From Parus major (Eukaryota; Chordata; Aves; Passeriformes; Paridae), in NCBI RefSeq assembly GCF_001522545.3, contig NC_031779.1, positions 2,254,464 to 2,318,463 on the forward strand: a stretch of 64,000 nt of DNA, written 5' to 3'. The translations under genes were made by a program, and so were the position numbers. The notes under the pieces were generated by a model. The model was not told the DNA's origin, did not search any database, and was given only the letters and a program-made list of their open reading frames with translations. This document shows positions 1 to 12,850 of this stretch, one piece after another (the first letter of the stretch is position 1; every line of letters begins with the position of its first letter).

Positions 1-3000
1 TGAGTGTTGCTGGAAGTGCTGCTTTCTCAGGGGTTCAGTGAGGACCGGTGGCCACGCTCAGCTCCATGGTGGGCTCTCAGGACCGGTGGCTCAGGAGGCC
101 AAGGGATGGACAAGGAGGGTCAGCACTCACAGAAGCCATTGGTATTCACAGCTACCTATGGTTCTGTGTCTTTGCCCTCCCCTTTCACTGCTCTGGAGAG
201 CAAGGGGAGGTAATTTCAGGCTAGGCTGCTGATGGAGAGCTGTGGAAGGTGTGTGATAAGGCTCCCCAAGGCCTCTGGCCCCTTGTTTCCTATGGTAATT
301 GATTTCCTCAGAGGCCATGCATGCCCTGGCCCGTTTCCCTTCCTGCTGGTCTCTCGCTGGTCACAAGCTGGTCCACAGCAGAGCCATGTGGGGACACTGG
401 CTCCGTCCCCTCTTTTGGCTCCTGCCACCCCTTGGAAAAAGGAAGTGGGGAGCTTTAGAGCACTTGCACAGGACCAGACTCCTGCCTGGTTTTGCTGAGG
501 ATGATGTGGCTTTATTAGCAGCACAAAGGGGGATGAAGCAAGGGAGGACTTGAGAAGAGCAGTGGCATTTAAAGGATATGGTGGATGTGTGGGAACCCCT
601 AAACACTGTGTGTGCTCCAGGAGGGGAGTTTGCTAAGCTGCCAGAAGAACGAGAACAGTCAGTACTGTCTTTAACACAGGAACCTCTGTCTCCTTGCCTT
701 TTCCCAGACACAGTGAAGCCTCAACTCACAGGTCACAGCTCCATTAGCTCCTGTGTGGCTGTGCTGGGTCTCAGCCCTCCTCGGGTTCCATGTCACGTCA
801 TGGGCTGCTCCCCTGCCCTGGAGACAGCGGTGTTGGGAGCGTCAAGGGAAGCGGGGCTGGGAGGAAGGGCTCCATCACAGTAACTAATAACTGTGTGCTG
901 ACAAATTGAATTATACCTTTTCCAGTTGCCTGCACTATTGATCAGAGAAAAGGTTTGTGTTTTTGTTAGGCTATTTTTTTTTTCTTTTTCTTTTTAAGTT
1001 ACAGTTGCAATGTCCTGGGGGCTTATAATGAACTAAATAAGGTCAGGTTAGCAGAAGAATCAAATATGCTCTGGCAGCAAAGCGTGGGCTTTTCCTGGTG
1101 ACTCTGAGCAGAGAGGAAAGCAGCAGCAGCTCCTGCTCCTCCGTGCTCTGGTGCATGGGGGTGTCCTGCCCTAGGCTCCTGCTCCCTGGAGGGCTGTTTG
1201 GAAAAGGGGTGATGTGCGTGGCTGTGCTTGGCCTGATCCTGAGCAGTGCAGCAGGAGATGGGGGGGAGCTGGGGCTTACCAGGTCTGTGTGTCACCAGCC
1301 GCAGGTTGTGCCAAACTGTGCTGCCCTGGAGGCTCGAGTAGCTCCTGCCCTGCCTGGGGGGCTGCCCAGAGAGGCAGGAGATGCCCAGTGGCACGCAAGG
1401 AGCCAGGATGGGGCCAGGCACAGCACTTGCTCGGTAGCTCTCTGTGGGGTCCCTGCCTGGGGAAGCTGGTGGTGTTTGGTTCTTTGCTCCAGAGCCGAGA
1501 TCCTGCTGTGAACTCAATTAAAGCTGTGTTGGGGAAGGGGGGAAGAAATTATCCAGATGAAAAGGATGAGTGAAAAAAAATATGTGCAGAGAAATGCCAG
1601 CCCACCTTTGAAAGGCTTTATTGAACTCGGACACGTGTCACCTTGGCAGCAGAAGCTGCAGGGGAAAGGGAAGCACTCCCTGGTGTCCTCATTTGTGTCC
1701 CCACTCCGGGCTGGGGCTGGAGCAGGACAGGGCTGTTGCAGGAGGAGCAGAGGGTTCAGGTAATCTGTCGGTGCCAGGACAGAGGTTAGGCTGGAGGCTG
1801 CTCTCAGGTGAAGGTTTGCAGAGGTGGCAGTGCCTGCCTAAGAGGGAAGGGCAGCTGCAGGCCCAGCAAGTGTTCCCAGTAGCTTGTGTGTCCCATGCTC
1901 TGTTTAACCTGCTGCTCCCAAAGGGAAATCCAGGGGATCTGGAGTTCTGTGGCCAGCTCTCTCTGCACAGCCCTGGGGCTGTGCTTGGCCTCGGGTCACC
2001 TCTCAGTGAGAGTAGAAGTAGGGACATTCACATCCTGTTTTTGTGTAACTCTATTTACGGAGGCCTCAGTTGAAATCTCCGCTGCCCTGGGGTGGATCTG
2101 GATGCTCTCCAGAGCTGTCTGTGTGCTGGCAGAGCTGCTGTGCTCCACACAGTGGGTTTTCCCACTTTGCACACAAGTCCTCTCCCTGCTGACCCAAGAG
2201 CCTCAGGCTTTGGAAGCAAAGGCTCTGCCAGGACCATTTCCTAGCCTGCTCCATGTTCCTTCTGCTGCACTGGGACTCGCTTATTTTCTGGACCCTTCCA
2301 TACAAAAGTGACTGATTACAGGCAAGGACCAACGAGCTGTCACCCCTTGTCTCAGTGTATTGAGTCTTGGTGGAGGAGGAGTGGCTGGAGAGCTGGGTGT
2401 CATCCTGTTTGGTGTCCCCCAAACCTGCCTAGGTGTGGCCAGCAGCTGGGGATACTCTCTGGACACAGACCTGATGTTTCTGCTCTTAATTGCAACCTTC
2501 CTCCTCCCACACTGCCTTGCTTGAGAGTCCGGCCACATCAAGTATGGGATTAACATTCCTGGCACAGCGTAACTCCATCACCATTTCTATTAAACTCATT
2601 TGCTATCTGAAGGAATTCATTTTCCACTTTGTTTGCCCATGAGGAGAAGAAAAAAAAGCCCTCTGAGCTGAGGCCTCGGTGTTTGAGAAGGTGGAGGGGG
2701 AGAGAGCTGGGTGCCATATTCCTTGCTGCAGCTCAGAGAATGGATGGCATTCCCACCATCCATACAAGACCACCTCTATGATTCCACCATGCTCTTGGAA
2801 GCAGGAGCTGCCCATTGCTGGCATGAAGGCTAGTGCTTGCTTTCTGATACAAATTATACTGTTTCAGCCTAGGATGAGTCTTTGCAAAATCGAATTGTCC
2901 CCTTTTCATCAGGGATATCCCTGGACTTACTGGAACTCTACCCCCTTCCAAAAATCAGGTTTCTTTGGCACCTACGGCAGGTTCAGGGAAGGTAGAACCA

Positions 3001-4279
3001 AGCTGGGTTCTCTCTGCCTGCTCCCTCATCTCCTCGTGTGCCACATCAGTCAGTCAGTGGCTTTGCAGCAGTCTCAGGAGCTGGATTCCTGCCCCTGCCT
3101 GGGATGTGGGGCCAGTCTGTGTATTTGGGTACATGAGTGAGGAGGAAAACAAGGATACAGTGGTGCCAGAAGAAGAAGTGTGTGTGTGGTATGTGAGGAA
3201 ACCTCTTCTGTGTCTGCATCCCCTCCAGGAATTGTGGGGCTCCCAGTTGCAGGCCTCCCACAGACTATCACCTCCCAAATGGGCACTTCCTGCCCAGGAA
3301 AAGGAGGGAGACGCTCTACAGCCCTCTGTGCTTCTGCTTTCAAGGTCAGAGGCTGCTGATAATTGATACACAGCCTCACCATAAATCTGGTGCTGAGGGA
3401 AACCCTCCCTGCTGCCTCTAGACAGCAGCATCCATCCTGCACAGCTTGGCCAGCCCAGCCACCCTCAAGGGACGGGTCTTTAATCACTCCCTGCCTCCGC
3501 CGGGCACTATTTGGGTTTGCAGCTGGCCTTGCTGGCTCCCAGCTCTGCCACACGCCCTGTGCTACTTGTTGAGGTTCCTCCTGGGGTCACTGAACTGCAG
3601 CAGCAAGGCAGGAGAGTAGAGGAGCTGAGATGGATCTAGTGAGTTTGGGATATCCAGCAGGGCTCTGAGTGCCCCACAGGACCCGGTGTTCAGGGTAATC
3701 TCCGAGGAGATGTGGCTCCAAGGCAGGCAGAGGAGGAGTTGGAATCCAGCTTCCCAGGGAGTCGGTGAAGCCATGTGTTATGGAGGAAGAAGGAAGGTGG
3801 TGATGGAGGAGCTGTGGAGTGCTGGGCCACCCTCCTCACGTGGTGGCCACCAGCTGGATGTCAGGATGGTCTCTGCTGTGATTCCTCTGTCTGACGGACT
3901 GCTGTGGTCAGAGCCATTCAAGGCTGCTGTTGGCATGCGAGCTTCTGCATGTAGATCAGAAATTGAATTGGAGCCCCTGGACAATGATGGCCCTTCGTAA
4001 CTGTTTCCCTTCATCATCATCATTTGCAGCTAAACTGCAGCTCTGTCAGAGATCACAGCAGTTTTCAGCCCTGAGCTCAGCTGCTTTTGAGCCCTCCTCA
4101 CCTTCCATGAGCAAAGCTTTGCTGTCCCTGTCCCTTCTCATGGGATCAGCCCTGTTCCCAGCATATATCCTGCTTCATCCGGAGAGAAACCAGTTTCCCT
4201 CCCACAAATCCTGTCTCAGTGGCTGGTACTAATGGAGAGGAGAAGTAATCAAGCCGATTTAACCCCCCTGCTACCTGTG
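1..4279. other. Non-coding, no gene recognised
   Basis: Only short, low-complexity reading frames with no recognisable domain on either strand. A T-rich tract lies at about 970-999. No repeat family was identified. Probably upstream intergenic or distal 5' regulatory territory of LINGO1. Confidence 0.6.
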
Positions 4280-4410
4280 ACTCTCCTGCAAAGCTCATTA
4301 ATGAGCCAGCTCATGTTGCGCTAATTACAGCAACGTGGTAGGCCGGTGAGAGCACCAGGAGTTAACTAACACTCAATTAACCCCTGGTTGCTCGTGATGA
4401 TTTCCCCTGT
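4280..4410. promoter_or_regulatory. AT-rich island with hairpin, candidate conserved non-coding element
   Basis: Contains repeated homeodomain-type cores (TTAATGAG, CTAATTAC, TTAACTAA, CAATTAAC) in otherwise GC-rich flanks, and an inverted repeat at 4354-4388 with 12-bp arms (11 of 12 matching) and an 11-nt loop. Conservation cannot be judged here. Confidence 0.3.
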
Positions 4411-5814
4411 TCACAGCACTCTCAGAAGTCAACAAGGAAACAGTGGCAGGCAGGAGGCAGATGAGCCTCTTCTGCAATTGGGGAGGTGACAACTTTCCTG
4501 TGTGGCTCAGGAGCCACAGATCCAAGGGATCCCAGGCCACACAACTGAGCTCTTCAGCTGCTTTTGCCTGGTGGTTTGGGGCACCTTGGAACCCCTCTTT
4601 GAGTCAGGAGTGTCAGGTCCCAGCCACCTCTCCGTCCCTGGAAGAACTCAGGCAGATGGATGCAGGGAGCATCCAGTCCTGGTGCAAGGGAGTGGAGTAG
4701 GTGGGATGGAGAAGCCAGGAGAGGTTGAGGTGATCAGGAAGGTCCTTCACCAGGAGCACAGACCCCATCCCATGGGTCTCTGGGAGCCTGTGACCATGGT
4801 GTATCTCATTCCAGTCAATCTGCTGTCTCCCAAGGCTGCTCCCTGCCTTGGCTACAGGGCTCAGACGTGGGAGGGTTGGAGCCATCCCAACCCCTTGCGC
4901 CCCACAGGCTGTGCAGAGGGGCTGGGGCAGCCCCAGCTCCTGGAAACGCCAGAGCTGCTGCCCAGAATGTGCCCTGCAGTTGCTATGGTGACATTGCCAT
5001 TTCTTACCTCACTGGGGGAAAAAAAAGCCTCCAAACATTTAATTCTGCAGCCCACCTGGGAGCCTTTTAAACTCCCCATTCGGTGTTTGACATGTAATAA
5101 TTTTTCTGCTTTTAAGATTATCCTAAAATGCTCATTCTCTTTCTCTCTCTCAAAATCTCAGCAGTGGAGCCTCAGAAAGAAATCAGCATAAAAAATACCA
5201 ATACAAGTTTCAAATGCCAGTTTGTCACCATCACTAGGAACAGGCAGTGACAGGCACCAGGGAAGGAGACACAGCAGAGTGAGTCAGGGCTGACAGCGCC
5301 AGCACGCTCCAGCCACTGCTGACCCGTGGGAGATGCCAGGTGGAGAGCTGAGCCCACGGATGAAAGGGGAGAAGAGGTGATGGGTGGAAACGAGGAATTG
5401 AGGAGAGCTGGTCCTGGTTGGTAGCAAGGAGGTCTTTGATCTGCTGCCCTAGATACACAGTGGTGCCATTGCTCAAGACAGTCATCAATGCAAAAAGGAA
5501 AAGAAGATAAAACCTCCCTTAAGAAACCGAATTAAGATTTGGCTCAATTCCCCGGGTCTGCCTCGTGCTCCCAGGTGACCTGGGATCCCCCCGGATTTCC
5601 CGGATGGTGCGGGGGAGCAGAGCCCAGCCCTGCCAGGCTCCCAACCTTGACGTGCAAATAAATATAGTCAAAACTGTCAGGCGCCGGGTGCTGCGGTGCC
5701 AGGAGGCACTTGGGTACCACCAGCGGGACCCCATCATATGGCTGTTCATGCTTGGGTATCCACACACCTTCCCAAGCAGATGGTCTGCTCCACAGCACCG
5801 GGATCCAGCAAGCC
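4411..5814. other. Non-coding, nothing recognised
   Basis: No domain-bearing reading frame, repeat family or structured element was seen. Confidence 0.55.
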
Positions 5815-5900
5815 TGTGGAGCAATTTAATCTCCAGAAATAATTTAATATGGCTTCCTCCAGAGTATGGTGGTTTGGGGTTTTTTTCCCTGACCAGCCAT

Positions 5901-6112
5901 AGAATAATTTAATCCTGCCTTCTGTGTGAAGGTCTATTTTGAGCTTGCCACCTGCGGAGTGTTTTAATCCCACAACTCACAAAGTAATTCAATCCTCTCC
6001 CTTGGTGAGTAATTTAATCCTCTAATTCCAGGGTAATTTAATCCCCTCCCTGGGGAATAATGGAATAATTTGATCCTCCGTTTCCAGAGTAATATGATCC
6101 TCTACCTGAGAA
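5901..6112. repeat. Degenerate ~25-bp tandem repeat rich in TAATCC
   Basis: Diverged copies around the core TAATTTAATCC, with TAATCC at 5910, 5965, 6015 and 6039, CAATCC at 5990, and TGATCC at 6071 and 6095. Spacing is mostly 24-25 bp. Looser copies lie back to about 5821. TAATCC is the site preferred by K50 homeodomain factors such as OTX, CRX and PITX. Confidence 0.65.
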
Positions 6113-6487
6113 GCTCAAAACTTCAAACCAGCCACCTGCCTACCTGCAGGCACTGCCATCCCTGCAAAACGCTCCCTGCCAGGTGGGGAGATCTGAGTGT
6201 TCTTCCAGTAAGTTCTTCCATCCCCACACTGGCCAGGGTAATCCATGCAGGTCCAGAATGGGCAGAACCATTCAGCACTGCCTGACCCTGGGGCACTTGA
6301 GCCTGGCTGTTTGTGATTGTTTCATTTAAATTCCTCCTCTACCAATTAATCCATTTTCTGATGAATTAGTTTTAATCTAGGTCGGTGCCTTGGTTGTTAA
6401 AGCAGGGCAGCCTTTGCCCTCACTCTGGGGGGCTATTGGCATGAGGGGAGGCCTCCTGTGGGCTTGTGTTGGTCTGAATGCTCAGTT

Positions 6488-6527
6488 CTACATATATACA
6501 TACATATATATATATATATATTTATGT
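6488..6527. repeat. (TA)n/(CATA)n microsatellite
   Basis: Alternating pyrimidine-purine tract of TATA and CATA units inside unremarkable non-coding DNA. Confidence 0.85.
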
Positions 6528-9180
6528 GGATTTTCTTCCCATTTACTTGGAAGGGTAGTGCTGTATTCCTTCATGTAGCATTATCTCCACCAGGACTGGC
6601 CTTTGAAATATCTTAACCCCAGGTGCCATTCAGTCAGGACCCCATTGTGCTGAGGATCCTCAAGCAAGATCCCAGCCTCCAATTCTCTTCCTGAGGAGCT
6701 GGGAGCATGGCAGGGCCCTGGAGACCAGCTGCCCTGACACATTCATGTCCTGTGTCCACACTGTCCACTCTCACAGGGCCTTTGGGCATGTCACATGCCA
6801 CCTCTAATATGGAATTCCACCTTGAAAGCAGTGGAGACTCCCTACGGAGTGGCAGGAAAGAGAGATTCACTGCAGGAGCCTGGCTGGTTTACACTTCTCC
6901 CTCATTTCTGCTTAGCAAAGGCTCAGTAGGAGAAAGAGTTTCCTTAGCTGAGATGTTGAAAAGAGAAATCCCAATAATGATAGTGTCCATTTCCATGCAG
7001 AGGAGGATCTCTGGAGTATGCAGAACAGAAATATTTCCCTGTTCCTCTAAAGGCTGCAGCAGTTTGTACTCAGGAGAGGGATTAGCATACTAGAAAGGAA
7101 ATAACACCCTGAGAAATACTTGTGGGAGAGGAGAAGGAGGTAGCAGGGCAGGAGGAGACACCTGCAAAGGGGGTCTACTGAGGCCATGCTGGCCCCAGGT
7201 TTGGGATGCCAAGGCACAGAGGGGAAGGGAAGGTTCCACCCCCCATGGCAGAGTGGGATGGTGTTGGAGTCCATCCCCTGCCTGGGAGGTCCCCAAACCA
7301 GGCAGCCCCACCCACACTCTGTGGGATCCTTTTGCATAGGGTGGTCTGTCCTGCCTCACCTGTCACATCCCTAGGGAAAAGTGATGTGCTTGAGACTGTG
7401 ATAATTCTTTTTGTTTAATCCTACTGTCAAGTTAGTGCTTGAAACTTGGAAGCCAAAGGGGAGGCAAGTGGCTTGGAGAACCAGAGCCAGCTTCCATCAC
7501 TCCCTGCCCATTGCTCCCATCTGTAAAGTGTTGAAATGAACATCCAGTTCTCCCCACCTTGCTGTGACCCCCTGGGACCATCCCATCACCTGCCACAGCT
7601 CTCTGCAACCTCCCTCTGGGGCTGCACTGGGCTCAGAGGTGCCAGTGATAATTGTCTTTCCTAGGGACAGAGAATTACAACAAAAATCCTTGCCTGGGCT
7701 AAAGAGAAATCATTGCTTATCCCACTGCATGCTGTATATGCCCTGGGCCCACCTGGGACTGCTAAAATTCAGCTTTTAAAACTCTGCTTAGTACAAAAGT
7801 CTGTCCTGGATATGTCATCTTGCATTCTAACGTGATATATTAGACAAATAATTCTTTATGTGCAAAGCATTCCTAAGTACCTGCAGGCCAGAGGGAAGAG
7901 AGAAGAGGGGCTTGAATATCTTTAAAAATCCCATTCTAAATGTTTCCACTTCAAAGTCTCTTCTGCAAATTCTGTTCCATGCCACATCTCATCCCCAAAA
8001 GTCAGCTCTCCCTCTGTGTCATGCTGGTGCCACATGGCAATGCTCTGTGGGGCAAGGCTGTGCTGTGTCTCCCACATGTTGTAGCTTTCTGTTGGAGTGG
8101 GGGAAAAGAGCAGGAGAAAAGTCTCTCCCTTTACTCCTTGAAATATGAGCTGCTCTCTTTAACCAGCGTTGGTGTTCCCTTACCTCTCTTCCCCTCTAAT
8201 GAGTCGGTTTTTGTTCTCCCATATCACGTCTGGATGCACATTGTGGGTAATTGATGGACAGGACCCGACCTCTGAAAGCTATCAATGTAGCCACTGTGAA
8301 ATCACACGTCCAAATATGTTTATCTTCCCAGCTTTTTGGGCCCAGGCACTCTTGGACATGGATTTCCGTACTTCAAGGAGGAGAACAAATTTCCTTCAAA
8401 ATGTCAGCATAGAAATGAAAGACAAAAGGGAAGACACAAGGGATGTTTAAACTTTGCATTCATGGCAAAGCAGAGCGGCGTGGCTCAGAAGGAAGGAACT
8501 GGAGCTCAGCCATGGGCAGGCCATTTTGGAGGGGTTGGTGGGTTTTTGGGGGTTGGATGCTGTCTGTGATGGGTGCACTTCCAGTGGTGACTTCCAGCCA
8601 GCACTGGTGTGCAAACTGCCTGCTGTTCTCCAGCTGTTTTTTGCAGGATCTATCCCAGCAGGTTGGAGTGTGGGTGTCTGCTCCCACTGTGAGCTGAACT
8701 CCTGGTGTTTGGCACAAATGGGTCCCTGGGGTCACACCAGGTGTCCACCCCAGCACTGGGGGAGGTCTCCATTCACCTGGTGTTGCTCTAGCACGTGAGG
8801 AAGCAGCCCTGGTGCTCTGAGCCTCTTTGCTCTGTCAGGACAAGGCTGTGGCTGCAGCCACTGGGAGTGGCAGGCAGGCAGTGGCCCCACAGTGGTGGGC
8901 TCATGTCTGTGCAGGTGAACTCTGCCTGCCCTTGGCGTGGCTCTTGAGTTCGTTGTGAGTAATTCTTGATTGCAAGAATCCCTCTCCACACAAGCACCTC
9001 TCCAAAGCAGCAGCAGGTGTTCACTGTTCCTCCTCGGTCCCTCCCTGAGCTGTGGACACAGGAGGAGAGCAGCTGAGCTGCAGCCAGGGAGCTGGGAGGA
9101 TTTCCCTGACCAGTGAGGAGGATGGAGACCATTCCTGCCACCCGGGCATAGTCATCATCTCCTGGCCAGAGCCTGGTGGG
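6528..9180. other. Non-coding, nothing recognised
   Basis: No recognisable protein domain, RNA gene or repeat family on either strand. Confidence 0.55.
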
Positions 9181-9300
9181 GCCGCCCACGACCTCCACGG
9201 AGGCATTTCAGGAAAAGCACGATCCTTCCCGGATCAGGCGGATCAGGCCGCAGCGCGCTCCCTGCGTGCTGCTGATTGACAGCCGAGATGCATGGCCACA
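9180..9300. promoter_or_regulatory. Small CpG-rich patch with a PBX-PREP/MEIS composite site
   Basis: Local rise in CG dinucleotides in CpG-poor surroundings. TGATTGACAG at 9273-9282 is an exact match to the composite motif bound by PBX with PREP or MEIS proteins. Function is inferred. Confidence 0.3.
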
Positions 9301-11289
9301 CATCTTGTTTTCAGCAACCTGGGTATTTGTGTTGGCAGAGCCTGGCTCACGCTCATGACAGGAGCTGCCTCTCACTGTCAGCAGCAGCTCTGCCGTCGCT
9401 GTGCCTTTGCACACCCACCTCTTCCCCAGAGCTGCCGGCGGCTCCACCAGCCTCTGCTCCTGGCACCTCTCGCGTGGCTGCCTGCAGCTATGGTACTGCC
9501 AGGCACCCACTCCCTGCCCTCCTGCAAGCTCAGGTTTTGCCCCTCTTTAGTTGTAGCCCTGTTGCTCACCATCCCCTGCCATCATCCCTCTCCCACTGTC
9601 CTGGGCAGATATCCTCATATCCTCATGCACCAGGATCAAAGCTTAGTCTGCTTTATATACTGACAGCAGGTGAAGTGAGGAACCCTTATGGATTTGCTGC
9701 AGAGCTCCTTGGGGATGGTGTAGTTTGCACTAAGCAAGAGCTGGGAGTATTGGCTGAGAGTGGTCCCTCTGGGCTCTCATCTCTCTGTCTCCAGCCTTCT
9801 TTTCTTGAGGAGCTCTGTGGGATAGGGATGAGCTACTGGAGCAGGTCCATGGTGGGATGTAGGTGACAGCAGAGCCAGAGCCCTGCTCAGAGCCACCAAC
9901 TGTGGCCTGACAGTCCTGCTCACACTCCCAGAAACTCTCCAGGAACACTGAGGCTGCACCGACTGTGGCTGCATCCCCTGGGATGGGGCTGCCTGCCCAG
10001 GCTCCTGTTCCTCTGGGCTGCATTTAGTTCATCCAGTGTGGGATGCAGGTGCTAGATGTGAGCTGGACCTACTGGGCTGCAGCCACTGTCCCACCCCATG
10101 TGACGAGTGCAGGTCCCCAGCCCTGCCGTGGCTCCTGGCTAAGCAGCCCCACATCCATCCCCTGTAGTGCCCTGTCCTCCTGTTGCTCTAGGAGACCCCA
10201 GTGCAGGGCCAGTGAGCCCTCAGCCTGCCAGCAGGACAGGGCTCTGCCCACTGCTGCCATGCAGGGACCTGACAGCAGCACGGGGCGAGAGCCTTGTGCC
10301 TCTGCCTGTGGATGGCAGATGCTGCTGTGCCCCAGCAGAGCTTCCAGGCTCTTTCTGCCTGAGAGTGGTCGGGAGTGGAAAGAGCTCTTGCCTGGAATTG
10401 CCAGGGAAGGGAGGTGAGGAGAAAGAGGAGGACGAGCTGGAGCATGGGTGCATCTGGGGACACGAGTTCGACAGCAGGGCTGCAGGGAGCATGTGGGAGA
10501 GGAGCCTGGACTTGGGGGGGGATGTGTGTGCACAAAGGTCAGGTGTTCACTGCCTGAATCATTGTCTATATAGCAAAGTCACCTCTGTACACCTCAAAAT
10601 CACCCTCCCCATGCCAGGGATGGCAAATAATACTGAGACATATCCGTAGATGCTTCATGACTCAAATGAGAGCTTGGTTGCCAACCTACTCTTCTTCTTC
10701 TTTCCTACTAGTGCTAAAAAATCCCAAAGAGGGTTTTGCAGCCCTAAATCCAGCTCCTGGCCCATTTGCAGCCTGCCAGCAGAGTATTAGGTTGGGGCAT
10801 TTGGTCTACAAAGGTCAGGGCTGCAGAAGGAAGCTTTGAGCCATTTCTGAGACCTCTCAGTAGCCCCAGAGCACCCTTTGGCTCTGTCATCAGAAATGCA
10901 TCCCAAAAGGCACATTTTTAATGGAGAAATGGGAATAGACTTCTGGAAGTCCTCACTTCTGTGGAAATAAGGACAAGCCACATTTCATCTCACCCTCTCT
11001 GGAGCTCTGGAAGCCTCCTGTGCTGCCAGAGCAGCTCTTGCACAGGTAGCCCCTCTTGGGAGGCATGTACCCTCCTCTAGCAAATGCATTTACCACAGTG
11101 TGAAGCACAGACTTGTCTTCTCTGTGTGTGACTCCAGGCTGTATTGTAGATTAAAAGATTTGTCTTTCTCTTTTATCCAGCAGGTGGGTCTCTGGTGGCT
11201 GTTTCAATACCATTCCTGCATGGGCTCTGGGATGTCTGTGCTGAGGTTCTCTGTAAACTCAATTACACCGTGGTAATAGCATGGTATTG
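9301..11289. other. Non-coding, nothing recognised
   Basis: Several GC-rich open frames occur around 10.0-10.5 kb on both strands at once. This is typical of stop-poor composition and not of coding. No feature is supported. Confidence 0.55.
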
Positions 11290-11420
11290 ACTCAGGAGCC
11301 TCAGCAACACAGGACTCTTGCCGTTTATTAGTTGTTTAATTATATGGCACATCAGGCCAAAATAATGTCGTTAGCTAATTAGCCTATGTTGGGGGTATTT
11401 GTAATTTTTCTTAAATGAAT
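11290..11420. promoter_or_regulatory. AT-rich island, candidate conserved non-coding element
   Basis: Dense homeodomain-type cores (TTTATTAG, TTTAATTA, GCTAATTAGC) flanked by GC-richer DNA. The sequence style resembles developmental enhancers. No conservation data were available. Confidence 0.25.
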
Positions 11421-12540
11421 GTTAGCATCAGTGAAAGGTGCTGGCTGGTAGCCCAAGAGTCAGGGCTCCTTTTGTGCATAGAGCAGGTTAAGGCCAGCCT
11501 AGATGCTCCTTCATGTGTCCCATGGGCACAGGTCCCCTGCCACCGCTGGGGACAAGATGTCCCTCTTCAAGGGTGTGAGTGACCTGCTTGCAACAGCACT
11601 TGAGAAAGTCACAACGTGACTGGGAATCCCTTGCACCCTCCAAAGAGCTCACGATGGGCATGACTGGGCCAAGCTCATGTCCAGGGGTTGTTCAGTAGCA
11701 GCATTTTCAGGATTTGAGGAGTATTACGGTGGCATTGAAAGGCACAGCTCGCCAGGACGCTGCCCGTGTGCTGCCAGAGCCACTGCGAGTCACTGCCCCC
11801 TTGTTTGACCCTGGCTATGCACGGCTGAGCACACTGAGAGGGGAAGCCAGTGGCATGTGCTGCAGTTGTGACCCACCAGAGGGGGTGACAGCAGCACAGC
11901 CGTAGGGCTGAACCTTGATATGGCACCCCCAGTCTCCTCTGCTGCCTGTTTATCCCAGGAATTCACCCAGTTACTCAGCAATGCCTCATTTTCCTCTGCC
12001 TGAGGGGCTGGGAAGGCAGAGCCCATGTGTCCCGTGCAGGAGATGCTGCCAGGACTGCTGTGACTGCCAGCACACACCCCATCCCCATTCCTGTGTGCAG
12101 CCTCCAGTATGGACTTCCCTGCATTCCCAGACTCCAATATGAAAGCTTTTGGACTGGGGCTGTGTGCTGGGGATGGATCATTCTGCCATGGGATCTGCTC
12201 CTCGTTTCATCCTGATGGCAGGGATCAGCAACATCCCAGTGGCTCACCTGGAGGTGGATGCAGGCTGCTGGCATGGAGATGAGGTGTGTAAATCCTGTGT
12301 GATAAATCCCGTGGGATTAGGGGTTCTACAACACTGTTCTGGCTGTCTCCCTGTGGTTTCTGTGGCTTTTCTGAGGAGGAGGCAGCACTGCCGTGTGAGA
12401 GCACTCTGGGCAGGAAGCTGCAGGATGTCCATCAGGGATATTGTTATAATTAGCATTTCTTGGCTACTCTACGCCACCAGCACCAAAGGTTTTCAGTGTG
12501 ATGACTCCTGACTTAATGTTAGTCCTTCAGCTGGCTGCTT

Positions 12541-12850
12541 TGGGCCTGCAATTCCCAGATGTGTTGCCCCCACAAAATTCTTACCATTATTTAACTCAAA
12601 CAGGTCAACTCTGTGCTTTACAAAATCCATTTGCTGATCCTGAAGATTTCTAAATGTCTTTCAATCTACCTGGATCTGTTCCAAACTCTGAAAAATTGCA
12701 GGCCCCTGCAGATGTTTTCATGTCCTTGAGGACAAGTTCTGCCAACTGGAGAGCCTCCCTGGAGAACCCACACGCTTCTGAGAGGTTCAAGAGTCCATAG
12801 AAAATAACTCCAAAATTAACCATGCAGGCCTCCCCCAAGTCCTCAAAGGC
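12541..12850 (-). pseudogene. Unrecognised coding-like fragment, possibly decayed
   Basis: The minus strand has a 68-codon open stretch ending in TAG at about 12650, preceded by a TGA rather than a clear start. A second open frame picks up around the same point (about 12660 down to 12490) with a similarly protein-like composition. Read together they suggest an old frameshifted coding fragment. A GTAAGA donor-like site sits near 12581. I do not recognise the family, and chance is a serious alternative. Confidence 0.15.
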
